Part shown: piece after piece, positions 16,836 to 24,759 of the stretch
Layout: the number at the start of each line of letters is the position of its first letter
Numbering within the stretch: position 1 is the stretch's first letter
Assembly: GCA_024278955.1 (NCBI GenBank)
Contig: JAJRSE010000009.1
Span: 1-44,612 of the forward strand
DNA: 44,612 bases
Source of the DNA: Planctomycetota bacterium
GTDB lineage: Bacteria > Planctomycetota > Planctomycetia > Pirellulales > Lacipirellulaceae
Direction of reading: 5' to 3'
Made by a program: the position numbers and the translations under genes
The notes under the pieces: model-generated
The model's database searches: none
The model's input: the letters and a program-made list of their open reading frames with translations, nothing else
What the model was told of the DNA's origin: nothing

Positions 16836-17216
16836 GAGCCTTATCTCCGACACTTCAAAAAGGGACCGGGCGCACCAAGCACCCACCAATAGGCTAGCGT
16901 CTTGCAAGCGCGGCTATTTTGCCAGGGGGGGAGAGATAGCAGTTCCGCGTGCTCATCAACTCAGCGCTCGCAGCCAGGTCATTCGTGCAACTTACGTTTT
17001 CAATAAAACGTCCTTGCGACCGTGCCTACCACCCCACTATGAATCAATGGGATTGAAGGTCAAGAAAAAAGTGAAAAAGTTTTTGCACTAGTTTTTCTAG
17101 AAAGAAAACCTCGGGAAATCAGGGGCCTCTGGGCTTATTTCCTAGTGAAGGTCCTCTAGAGAAAGCCCGGGGATTGCAATCCCCGGGCTTGGATATCGCC
17201 AAAATTTTCGCGTCGG
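16836..17216. other. 381-nt intergenic region
   Basis: There is no plausible gene between leuB and the PEP-CTERM gene. An A/T-rich stretch near 17060-17110 is followed by an imperfect hairpin (GGAAAT/ATTTCC, 17114-17142) and the large leuB terminator palindrome at 17163-17190. Confidence 0.5.
17163..17190 (-). terminator. 28-nt perfect palindrome, likely leuB terminator
   Basis: The two 13-nt arms (AAGCCCGGGGATT and its complement) flank a 2-nt centre, forming a GC-rich stem 27 nt after the leuB stop. On the minus strand it is followed by CTTTCTCT, a weak U-rich tail. Confidence 0.65.
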
Positions 17217-18278
17217 TTAGGCCAGTGCGTCGACTACCAAGTCGCCGACTTCGCTGGTGGTGTAGCCCATCTTGCCGGCATTTTGGCTCTTCATTTTGGT
17301 TGCCGTTACTTGCATGAGGGCTTTCATTACTCGTTCGCCTGCCGCGGTATGGCCAGTCTGGTCTAACAACATGCTGACGGCATTGATGGTTGCAATCGGG
17401 TTGATCTTGCCGGTGCCGGTGTACTTCGGAGCACTGCCGCCCATGGGCTCAAACATGCTGACGCCGCCCGGTTCAGGGTTGATATTGCCGCCAGCTGCTA
17501 CGCCCATTCCGCCTTGGATGATTCCAGAGAGGTCGGTAATGATGTCGCCAAACATGTTGGTCGTCACAATCACGTCGTAATACTCGGGGTTCTTGACGAT
17601 CCACATGCAGCAAGCGTCGACGTGGTTGTAGTCGGTCTCGACATCGGGATAGTCCGCCGCAACTTCTTGAAAAGTACGCCACCATAGGTCGTGCCCTGTG
17701 GTGAGCACGTTGGTTTTTGCAACAAGGGTCAAACGTTTCCCTTTCGGGTTGTTTCGTTTCTGAGTGTATTCAAAGGCATACCGAATACAGCGTTCGCAAC
17801 CCTTTCGAGTATAGATGGCCGTCTGTGTGGCAACCTCGTTAGGCGTGCCCTTGTGCATGAAGCCGCCGGCACCACAGTAAAGGTCTTCGGTGTTCTCGCG
17901 GACAACCACAAAGTCGATATCGTCAGGCCCTTTGTTGGCCAACGGAGTTTCGACGCCTGGGAACAATTTGACAGGTCGCAGATTGATGTACTGATCAAGC
18001 CCAAATCGAACGTCCAGCAGCAGCTTGCGTTCGAGGATACCTGGCGCAACATCTGGGTGGCCTACGGCGCCGAGGAGTATTGCATCGAACTTGCGTAGCT
18101 GATCGAGGCCATCCTCGGGAAGGGCTTCGCCCGTTTTCAGTAGCCTGTCGCCACCCCAGTCGAGGTGGGTCAGCTCGTATTTCACCTCATCGATCTTTGA
18201 GACCGCTTCGAGTACTTTGATGCCTTCGGCCACTACTTCTGGGCCAGTTCCATCGCCACCGATTACCGCAATCTTCAT
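17217..18278 (-). CDS. leuB: 3-Isopropylmalate dehydrogenase (isocitrate/isopropylmalate family)
   Basis: An NAD-dependent beta-decarboxylating dehydrogenase of leucine synthesis. The N-terminus MKIAVIGGDGTGPEV, the nucleotide and substrate segment VVRENTEDLYCGAGG, the Mg-binding aspartate block TTNMFGDIITDLSGIIQGGMG and the coenzyme loop EPMGGSAPKYTGTGKINPIA are all present. The 353-residue length fits. The family also contains tartrate/D-malate dehydrogenases, so leuB is the most probable assignment rather than proven. ATG 18278 matches the family; an in-frame GTG at 18290 would add four residues. No other leucine gene is adjacent. A strong palindrome follows the stop codon. Confidence 0.88.
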   Translation of the reverse strand: MKIAVIGGDGTGPEVVAEGIKVLEAVSKIDEVKYELTHLDWGGDRLLKTGEALPEDGLDQLRKFDAILLGAVGHPDVAPGILERKLLLDVRFGLDQYINLRPVKLFPGVETPLANKGPDDIDFVVVRENTEDLYCGAGGFMHKGTPNEVATQTAIYTRKGCERCIRYAFEYTQKRNNPKGKRLTLVAKTNVLTTGHDLWWRTFQEVAADYPDVETDYNHVDACCMWIVKNPEYYDVIVTTNMFGDIITDLSGIIQGGMGVAAGGNINPEPGGVSMFEPMGGSAPKYTGTGKINPIATINAVSMLLDQTGHTAAGERVMKALMQVTATKMKSQNAGKMGYTTSEVGDLVVDALA

Positions 18279-18391
18279 CAACTTATCCACATAGGTTAGA
18301 GGGATTTTTGCTTAGGAAACAGGGCATTGTAACTGCCCAAGACGCACGCGGCGAGGGGGAGCGGAAAAGGGGAAAGCGGAGAGCATAACTC

Positions 18392-19912
18392 CTATTTTTT
18401 GCCACTTTCTCCTTCTGGAAACGACTTGCTCAGATCCAGCGTATCGCCAGTTTCTTGCTGTAGCTTTCGCAACTCAGCGAAAAGGCGGGCAATCGTCTCT
18501 TTCTGTTCCGGCTGCTCGGCCAGATTATGCATTTCGTGCGGGTCGCTTTTCAGATCGAAGAGCAGCACCTTGGCGATTGATGGGTAGAGGATCAATTTCC
18601 AATCGCCGACCGTGACCATCCGCTGCCGATCCATGTAGGCCCCATAGATTGCTTCGTACGAGGCCGTCCGCTCTCCTCGAACCAGCGGCAGCAAGCTACG
18701 AAACTGGACTTGGTTGGGGATCTCGGTTCCGGAGAGTTCAAGCGACGTGGGCATGATGTCTTGTAGATAAACGGGCGCGTTGATCGTCTTCCCCGCTGGT
18801 ATGCCTGGCCCGCTAAACAACAGCGGCACGCGCACGCTGTGATCAAACATGCTCTGTTTGCCGAGCAGACCATGCCGGCCACAGGCAAGGCCGTTGTCCG
18901 ACGTAAAAAACACGTACGTATTGTCTGCTCGCCCACTTTGCTGCAAAGCATCGAGGATGCGGCCCACTTGGACGTCCAGGTGCGAGATAATCGCGTAGTA
19001 TTCCGCGAGATGGGTTTGGATGGCGCGTTTGGTACGCAGAAAAGGTGCCAGCCGTTCGTCTCGCAACAGGCGACCGGCACCCATCGCTTCGTTGAACGGA
19101 TACTCAGGTAGAAAACTTTTGGGCACCGAGACTTGGTCCACCGGATAGAGGTCGCCGTATTCCTGAGTCGACTGCCGTGGATCGTGAGGCGCGTTGAACG
19201 CTACGTACATAAAAAATGGTTCGTCCTGCTTCGAGGCTTTGTCGAGATAAGACTCGGCATCGTCGGCGACGACTTCGCTCCAATGTCGTCCGCCCTTCCA
19301 GTAGCCGCCTAGCGTCGGGTCATGCGCGTTCCAGCGGTCCTCGCCGTCGGCTGCGGGGCGATTGTAGCTATGGGTAGTATTCTTTGTTGTGTTGGGACGC
19401 ACATAGTCCAGCGGCATTCCGGGTCGTATGCGGTCTGAGTGAGCAGTTTGGAAAGCAGGTCGCACCTTGCAGCTCACATGCCACTTGCCGGTCATAAAAG
19501 TTCGGTAGCCCTCGGTGGCCAACAATTGCGACCAGAGCCTCTTAGCACCAACGTACTCGTACTCCAATTTTGGTTCGTCCTGGTGAGCGTACCATAGGAA
19601 TCTTCCCGTGTTGAGCATCGTGCGGCTGGCCACGCACACGGCCCCGTGCCAGGCACCCATGTTGTAGGCGTGCGAGAACGTCGTGCCACGACGTGCCAGC
19701 CGGTCGAGGTTCGGAGTCTCGACCTCGGTGCCGCCCAACGCATGCACCGCGTCGTATGCCTGATCGTCAGTGAGAATCAGCAGGATGTTGGGCTTGGACG
19801 ACGAACGGGCTGTCTCATCAGCTTCGCATGGAGGGAACTGGACCGAGATGAAAATTAGGGCCCATGCCAGTAGAAGCTTGAAAGACGCACGTATCTGGTG
19901 ATCGTTCATCAT
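18392..19912 (-). CDS. Secreted Cys-type sulfatase
   Basis: A type I sulfatase that hydrolyses a sulfate ester, probably on an algal or host polysaccharide, outside the cytoplasm. A signal peptide covers residues 1-32 (LLLAWALIFISVQF). The metal aspartates are in ILTDDQ (D49, D50). The formylglycine site is C93-V-A-S-R97, the CxASR version of the CxPSR motif. TGKWHVSC and FFTSDNGLACGRHGLLGK supply further active-site residues. The 506-residue length is normal. ATG 19912 (or 19909) is chosen because it starts the signal peptide and follows GAAAGAAG; the frame runs upstream into miaE. No formylglycine-generating enzyme or partner glycosidase adjoins it. Confidence 0.93.
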   Translation of the reverse strand: MMNDHQIRASFKLLLAWALIFISVQFPPCEADETARSSSKPNILLILTDDQAYDAVHALGGTEVETPNLDRLARRGTTFSHAYNMGAWHGAVCVASRTMLNTGRFLWYAHQDEPKLEYEYVGAKRLWSQLLATEGYRTFMTGKWHVSCKVRPAFQTAHSDRIRPGMPLDYVRPNTTKNTTHSYNRPAADGEDRWNAHDPTLGGYWKGGRHWSEVVADDAESYLDKASKQDEPFFMYVAFNAPHDPRQSTQEYGDLYPVDQVSVPKSFLPEYPFNEAMGAGRLLRDERLAPFLRTKRAIQTHLAEYYAIISHLDVQVGRILDALQQSGRADNTYVFFTSDNGLACGRHGLLGKQSMFDHSVRVPLLFSGPGIPAGKTINAPVYLQDIMPTSLELSGTEIPNQVQFRSLLPLVRGERTASYEAIYGAYMDRQRMVTVGDWKLILYPSIAKVLLFDLKSDPHEMHNLAEQPEQKETIARLFAELRKLQQETGDTLDLSKSFPEGESGKK

Positions 19913-19964
19913 TCTTCTTTCGGTATTTTGACAGTTCAAGTCGCTGGAGTATATTGCCTTACGG

Positions 19965-20540
19965 TCAACTATGCATTCGTGCTGGATTTTCACCTTCTGA
20001 AATAATCGCCGCTTCGGCCTCGTAAAGCTCTTCGAGGCGACAATTCACGGCCTCTTCAGTGCCAAAATGCCTGGCAAGTTGTGTGTAAACCGTGTGGTGC
20101 CGGGCCTCGCTCTCGAAGAGGCTCTGGTAGAACTCTGAAAGCTCTGCGTCGTCGACGTGATTGGCTAAAGCCTGGAACCGCTCGCAACTTCGGGCTTCGA
20201 TCAGCCCAGCGACCAGCAAGCGGTCGACTGCTCGTTCTGGTTCTGATTTGCGAATCAGCTCGTGCAGCTTCCGACCGTACTGACTCGGCTTAAGCCGCCG
20301 GAACTTGATGCCCCTGCGCTCGAGTAGCTCAAGCACCATGTGAAAGTGCTCAAGCTCTTCGTTGACGATCACCGTCATTTCACGACATAATTCGCGATCT
20401 TCGACGTAATGAAAAATAAGGTTGAGCGCCGTACCTGCCGCTTTTTTTTCGCAATGGGCATGGTCAATAAGCACCTCGTCGAGGTGAGCGTCAACCTGGG
20501 CAAACCAGCGTGCGTCTGAGAGGGCTTTAAGATGGAGCAT
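19965..20540 (-). CDS. miaE: tRNA-(ms2io6A) hydroxylase-like protein
   Basis: A ferritin-like di-iron monooxygenase that hydroxylates the isopentenyl group of ms2i6A37 in tRNA. The 191-residue protein carries the iron-ligand pattern CEKKAAG, NEELEHFHMVLELL and EARSCERF, with a later ESEARHHTVY. These are the Glu and ExxH pairs expected on the four-helix bundle. The opening LKALSDARWFAQVDAHLDEVLIDHAHCEKKA matches the family closely. The sulfatase gene follows 52 nt downstream on the same strand; no functional link is evident. Confidence 0.92.
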   Translation of the reverse strand: MLHLKALSDARWFAQVDAHLDEVLIDHAHCEKKAAGTALNLIFHYVEDRELCREMTVIVNEELEHFHMVLELLERRGIKFRRLKPSQYGRKLHELIRKSEPERAVDRLLVAGLIEARSCERFQALANHVDDAELSEFYQSLFESEARHHTVYTQLARHFGTEEAVNCRLEELYEAEAAIISEGENPARMHS

Positions 20541-20876
20541 GAATTATCGGATGCAAAGTTAGGACGATCAAGTAACGTGTTGTTAGCAGAGCTTCAATTA
20601 CTCTAGCCGCGATTTGACAAATCGCCGGAACCACACGAACCAATATCTCCGACTGCTAGAATGCTTTCAACTGCTTTTCCAATCTTTTTTGATTTACGTA
20701 ACCGATCGCACAGACTCCAAGCAAAGGAACCGACATAATACCCTTACTACTGAGCACTAGGCATTGTCTCAAAACACGTTTGTAGGCATCTCCACCGAGA
20801 GTATTGGAGTTTTGAGACAATGCCTAATGAAGTTTGGCAAGTCGAAGGTTTCTTACGGACTTACGGAGTAAATAAA
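20541..20876. other. 336-nt intergenic region with inverted repeat
   Basis: The gap between the divergent miaE and DUF547 genes has no coding frame. Its only clear content is the inverted repeat at 20758-20826. Confidence 0.5.
20758..20826. repeat. Perfect 18-nt inverted repeat, MITE-like
   Basis: TAGGCATTGTCTCAAAAC at 20758-20775 is exactly complementary to 20809-20826, with 33 nt between. Both outer ends read TA, which would fit a TA target duplication around 16-nt terminal repeats, as in IS630/mariner-type miniature elements. It could equally be a long hairpin in the 5' region of the DUF547 gene, which starts 50 nt further on. Confidence 0.75.
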
Positions 20877-21767
20877 ATGAGCCGACTTTTTCTAACGATC
20901 ACAGCAGCCCTTTCTGCTTTACTTCTCTACTCGACCAGCTGGGCCGGAGGAGCGGCAACGCTCGGAGCTTCGGTCTCGGCGGGGCAACAAGTTTCGATTG
21001 ACCAGATCAAACATGCCCCCTGGGATGGACTGTTGCGCAAGTTTTGCGATGCCCAGGGGAACATCAACTATCAGGCGTGGCAAAAGTCGAGGCAAGACCA
21101 ACAGATTCTCGACAGCTACTTAGCCCATTTGTCTCAAGCCAATGTCAACCAACCAGCAACCGCAGCCGCGAAGCTGGCATATTGGATCAACGCCTACAAC
21201 GGGGTCACAGTCAAGGGGATTTTGCGAGAGTACCCTACCACCAGTATTCGCAACCATACGGCCAAGGTCTTTGGCTACAACATCTGGGATGATTTACTTT
21301 TGCACGTTGGTAACAAGACTTACTCGCTTAACCAGATAGAAAACGAAGTGCTCAGGAAAATGGGCGAGCCTCGCATTCATTTTGCAATCGTCTGCGCTTC
21401 GATCGGCTGCCCTCCACTTTTGAACCAAGCCTATTCGTCCGAGAATATCGAAAACCAACTAGTGTTCAATACCAAGAGATTCTTTGCCAATCGAGATAAG
21501 TTTCAATACGACTCGGGTCGGCGAAGCATCCATGTTTCTCCTATTCTCAAATGGTTTGCCGAAGACTTCGGTCCAAATCAAGCGGCACAGTTGCGCACAA
21601 TCGCCCCTTATCTCCCCGATCAAGCGGCCCAGAAATTAGCAGCCAGCGGGCAGGCGAGCGTCAGCTATTTGTCCTACGATTGGGATCTCAACGACCAAGC
21701 GACTCGCAAGTTGCAGGCGAAAAGCAAGCTAAAACCTAAGGGGAGTGGCAGTAGCGGCTCTCGTTAG
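20877..21767 (+). CDS. Secreted DUF547-domain protein
   Basis: A 296-residue exported protein with a signal peptide (MSRLFLTITAALSALLLYSTSWA). The DUF547 core is seen in KLAYWINAYNGVTVKGILREYP, IWDDLLLHVGNKTYSLNQIENEVLR, EPRIHFAIVCASIGCPPLLNQAY, and SPILKWFAEDF. DUF547 proteins are widespread in bacteria and plants, with no established activity; the conserved Cys pair and histidine hint at an enzyme. ATG 20877 follows GGAG at a 9-nt spacing; an in-frame ATG at 20820 lies inside the inverted repeat. The tail is Lys/Gly/Ser-rich. Confidence 0.88.
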   Translation: MSRLFLTITAALSALLLYSTSWAGGAATLGASVSAGQQVSIDQIKHAPWDGLLRKFCDAQGNINYQAWQKSRQDQQILDSYLAHLSQANVNQPATAAAKLAYWINAYNGVTVKGILREYPTTSIRNHTAKVFGYNIWDDLLLHVGNKTYSLNQIENEVLRKMGEPRIHFAIVCASIGCPPLLNQAYSSENIENQLVFNTKRFFANRDKFQYDSGRRSIHVSPILKWFAEDFGPNQAAQLRTIAPYLPDQAAQKLAASGQASVSYLSYDWDLNDQATRKLQAKSKLKPKGSGSSGSR

Positions 21768-21862
21768 CCAGTAGTTGAAAAGGAATCGGTGTTTGCCTCG
21801 CGGGCCAATGGCTTGTACCCTGCTAAGAGAATCCTGTTTCTCTTGGCCCGCAAATAGATTCC

Positions 21863-22687
21863 ATGTCGCTTAACGATTCGCTTAACGAAGTCACGTCGCT
21901 TAACGAAGTCACGGTCGTGATCCCCGCTTTCAACGAGCAAGACTCGCTGCCCTTGGTGCTGCGCGATTTGCCTCAGGTAGGTCAAGTCATTGTGGCCAAC
22001 AACAATTCAACCGATCGTACGTCCGAAGCTGCTGCCGAAGCAGGCGCAGTCGTCGTTTTCGAGCCTCGTCGCGGCTACGGATCGGCTTGCTTGGCAGGGC
22101 TCGCCGAGATTGAGAGGCAGATCGAACGCGGCGGTCGAGCCCCCAAGATTGTTGCCTTTCTCGATGCTGACTTTAGCGACTATCCCGAGCATTTGTCGGA
22201 ACTCGTAACGCCGATTTTTGAAGGTCAGGCAGACTTGGTACTTGGTTCTCGTATTGCTGGTCAGCGCGAAGCGGGGGCAATGCCGCCTCAGAGCGTGTAT
22301 GGCAATCACCTCGCCTGTTGGCTAATGCGGCTTTTCTTTGGAGCCCAATACACCGACCTAGGCCCGTTTCGAGCCATCAGTTACGAAAAACTAAAATGGC
22401 TCGAAATGTCTGACACCAATTTTGGTTGGACGGTCGAGATGCAAATCAAAGCAGCAAAAACCAAGTTGCGAACTTTGGAACTCCCCGTGCGATATCGCAA
22501 GCGAATCGGAACTAGCAAAATTAGCGGCACGCTTCGTGGAACGATTTTAGCAGGCACGAAAATTCTCTACACCATCGCTAAGTACGCCCTGTGGAGTCGA
22601 GCAAATCGAAACCTCTTGGAGCAACCAGCAACCTCGACCACGACGTCGCCGCTGTCGAGCGACTCTTGCGACGGGGCTTCCCCGTAA
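21863..22687 (+). CDS. Family 2 glycosyltransferase
   Basis: A GT-A-fold transferase like dolichol-/polyprenol-phosphate sugar synthases. It shows VTVVIPAFNEQDS at the start of the fold, the NNSTDRT loop, the DxD-type motif FLDADFSDYPE and a late GPFRAIS/W-T-VEMQIKA block. There is no C-terminal membrane domain, so it is a peripheral protein of 274 residues. The first ~17 residues consist of a duplicated SLNEVT unit from an 18-nt tandem repeat at 21878-21913; they precede the conserved fold. Its stop overlaps the start of the next gene by 1 nt (TAATG), so it likely supplies the polyprenyl-linked sugar donor used by that membrane transferase. Confidence 0.9.
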   Translation: MSLNDSLNEVTSLNEVTVVIPAFNEQDSLPLVLRDLPQVGQVIVANNNSTDRTSEAAAEAGAVVVFEPRRGYGSACLAGLAEIERQIERGGRAPKIVAFLDADFSDYPEHLSELVTPIFEGQADLVLGSRIAGQREAGAMPPQSVYGNHLACWLMRLFFGAQYTDLGPFRAISYEKLKWLEMSDTNFGWTVEMQIKAAKTKLRTLELPVRYRKRIGTSKISGTLRGTILAGTKILYTIAKYALWSRANRNLLEQPATSTTTSPLSSDSCDGASP

Positions 22688-24402
22688 TGCCGGCAGCCGC
22701 AGCGAAATATCGCCTGCGATGGCTCGCAGGGCTAGGCACGTTCAGCGCGATCGGCTATTTGCTGCTTTCCTGGATGAGTTGGCCCTTGGTTGTCGACACG
22801 CCTGGTGACGATACCGAAGTGCCGACGTTATGGATGTTGTTAATCCTCGGCCTGGAGTTCTGTTGCTACTGGGTAGCATTGGCGATAGCCGTTCGCACGC
22901 CGGTGAGTCGTCGCCTTTTGATAGGGATTATTGGCGGGGCATGTTTGTTTCGGGCAATCCTGTTGCCTTCGATTCCCATTCACGAGATCGATATCTACCG
23001 GTATGTCTGGGACGGAGCCGTTGTGGCCGACGGTGGCAATCCCTACCGCTATGCGCCCCAACAGGTTCGAGATGCGATCAACAGGCCCCTCGATTCGCTC
23101 GATACCGACTTGCGACGTTTAGTCGAGTTACAATCTCGCAGCGATTCGCTCGCTTCGAGCTTGGCTCGTATCCACTATGGCAAACTTCCGTCGCCCTATC
23201 CTGCGGTAAGCCAAGCCGTCTTTGCGATCTCTGCCCTAGTCACTCCTGGAACTGCGTCAGAGCATTCTCGCATGGTAACGATGAAGTTGCTCTTGGTGTT
23301 GTTCGATGTAGCAACCATGCTTGTCGTCCTTGGGCTGATCGTCGAGGTAGGCCTCCACCCAGGTTGGTGCCTTGCCTACGCTTGGTGTCCGTTGTTGCTC
23401 AAGGAAATTGCGAATGGCGGACACCTAGATTCGATCGCTATCTTTCTTACGACGCTCGCAATTTGGCTGCTGGTGAAGTCTTGTCGCGCGTTCGAGCAGA
23501 AGAGTTTCGCTGCCAATGTGTCCTCTACCGTCCTAGTCGGCGGTATCTTAGGTCTTGCGATAGGGGCCAAACTTTATCCTGTAGTGCTCTTGCCGTTGTT
23601 TGCAGCACTTTGGTGGCGACGGTGCGGCGGGCCAACGCTTGTCGTTGGTGTTTTGATGTCTGCGATCGTCTCGCTTACGGCGCTCTCTCCTCTACTAAGT
23701 TCTGCTCAGAGCCCGTCTCGCATTGCCGAGCGTAAAGTGTCTAATCTTGCCGTACCTTTGCAGCATGAAGCAAATCACGATGCAAGCCACGATGCAAGCT
23801 ATGACGAGCCCCTCGATCCCTCAGCGGGCTTACGCGAGTTCCTCAATCGCTGGGAAATGAACGATCTGATCTTCATGGTCGTGTTAGAAAATATGCGAAT
23901 TCAAGCAGGCGTTCTACCACATGCCAAGCCATGGTTTGTTGTCATTCCCGACCGTTGGAAACGTGAGGGCAAGGGATCCACGTTTTTGATGGCTCGCCTT
24001 CTCACAGGCGGGGGGTTCTTGTTGTTCGCTTGCTGGCTTGCATGGCGGTCAGCAGGATGCGGCGACCCTCAGGTTTGGTGTCGCGCTGCGATGCTCACTC
24101 TGGCCTGGTTCTGGTTGACGTGCCCAACACAAAATCCCTGGTACTGGTGTTGGGTTGTCCCGCTTTTGCCTTTTGCTCGTTATCGAATTTGGCACATCAT
24201 GGCGGCGTGTTCCATGTTGTACTATTTGAGGTTTTGGTTGATCGCACACTATCCCGAGCCTCCCGTCCTCGGCACCGCATATAGCGGAGAGTTTTTTTTC
24301 TACTTCGTGATTCCTTGGGTCGAATTTGCACCTTGCTTGGCCGTGCTTGCCATGGAGTGGCGCTTGTACGTCAGTCAAAACCGAGCACCGAGGCCTAGCT
24401 GA
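22687..24402 (+). CDS. Integral-membrane glycosyltransferase (GT-C, mannosyltransferase-like)
   Basis: A 571-residue protein with about ten or more hydrophobic helices. An early loop has acidic residues HEIDIYRYVWDG after the first helices, as in GT-C enzymes that use polyprenyl-phosphate sugars (MptB/GT87-like), then NPYRYAP and a YPAVSQAVFA segment. GGHLDSIAIFLTTLAIWLL and GLAIGAKLYPVVLLPLF are also typical. A Ser/Asp/His low-complexity loop (NHDASHDASYDE) looks like a small tandem expansion. The start ATG 22687 shares a base with the GT2 stop; a longer frame to 22591 would overlap GT2 by 97 nt and lacks support. Probably builds cell-surface or lipid-linked glycans. Confidence 0.82.
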   Translation: MPAAAAKYRLRWLAGLGTFSAIGYLLLSWMSWPLVVDTPGDDTEVPTLWMLLILGLEFCCYWVALAIAVRTPVSRRLLIGIIGGACLFRAILLPSIPIHEIDIYRYVWDGAVVADGGNPYRYAPQQVRDAINRPLDSLDTDLRRLVELQSRSDSLASSLARIHYGKLPSPYPAVSQAVFAISALVTPGTASEHSRMVTMKLLLVLFDVATMLVVLGLIVEVGLHPGWCLAYAWCPLLLKEIANGGHLDSIAIFLTTLAIWLLVKSCRAFEQKSFAANVSSTVLVGGILGLAIGAKLYPVVLLPLFAALWWRRCGGPTLVVGVLMSAIVSLTALSPLLSSAQSPSRIAERKVSNLAVPLQHEANHDASHDASYDEPLDPSAGLREFLNRWEMNDLIFMVVLENMRIQAGVLPHAKPWFVVIPDRWKREGKGSTFLMARLLTGGGFLLFACWLAWRSAGCGDPQVWCRAAMLTLAWFWLTCPTQNPWYWCWVVPLLPFARYRIWHIMAACSMLYYLRFWLIAHYPEPPVLGTAYSGEFFFYFVIPWVEFAPCLAVLAMEWRLYVSQNRAPRPS

Positions 24403-24759
24403 TTTTTTTTGGGGGCCTATGTGACGCATCTCACAGACGGTCGCTAGGCTGCTGCCTAGGATGAAATCGTGACGTAAGGGGAGCCCTCTCCTCAGAACGT
24501 GTGGCTGGCGGTGACCCCCAAACCCCAACCCAGTCCATGGTCCGCATAGCCATGTGGCTGTGCCGCCAGCCACGCTTCTTTTCTTGACGGCTTCCTCCAG
24601 GGATTCCTCGAAGTGCTAGCACTTTTGTTTCCAGAATCTCCTACCCTGCTGTTTTGAATACCGCCATCGCTGTCGGCGCTAGAGCAATAAGTCGCTATGA
24701 TTCCCCCCTGCATGGGGGTGCTTTTGAGTGGTTCAGAGATCGTTCTAGCGTTAGAAGTC
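24403..24759. other. 357-nt intergenic region with repeats
   Basis: No gene seen. A small hairpin (CTAGGC-tgct-GCCTAG) lies just after the membrane transferase and could help end its transcript. It is followed by the dispersed-type inverted repeat at 24501-24573. Confidence 0.5.
24501..24573. repeat. Inverted repeat GTGGCTGGCGG
   Basis: An 11-nt arm at 24501-24511 pairs exactly with 24563-24573. The region between holds further self-complementary bits: GGCTG near 24556-24560 can pair with the CAGCC of the right arm. The wording resembles a repeat I recall as dispersed in planctomycete genomes; this is unverified. Confidence 0.5.

Noticed and set aside
19913..19993. 27-residue upstream extension of the sulfatase
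   Set aside because: It would place residues before the signal peptide and overlap miaE; ATG 19912 fits an exported protein.
22830..23735. 301-codon plus-strand frame inside the membrane glycosyltransferase
   Set aside because: Cys/Arg-rich non-protein composition in the shifted frame of a clearly hydrophobic real protein.
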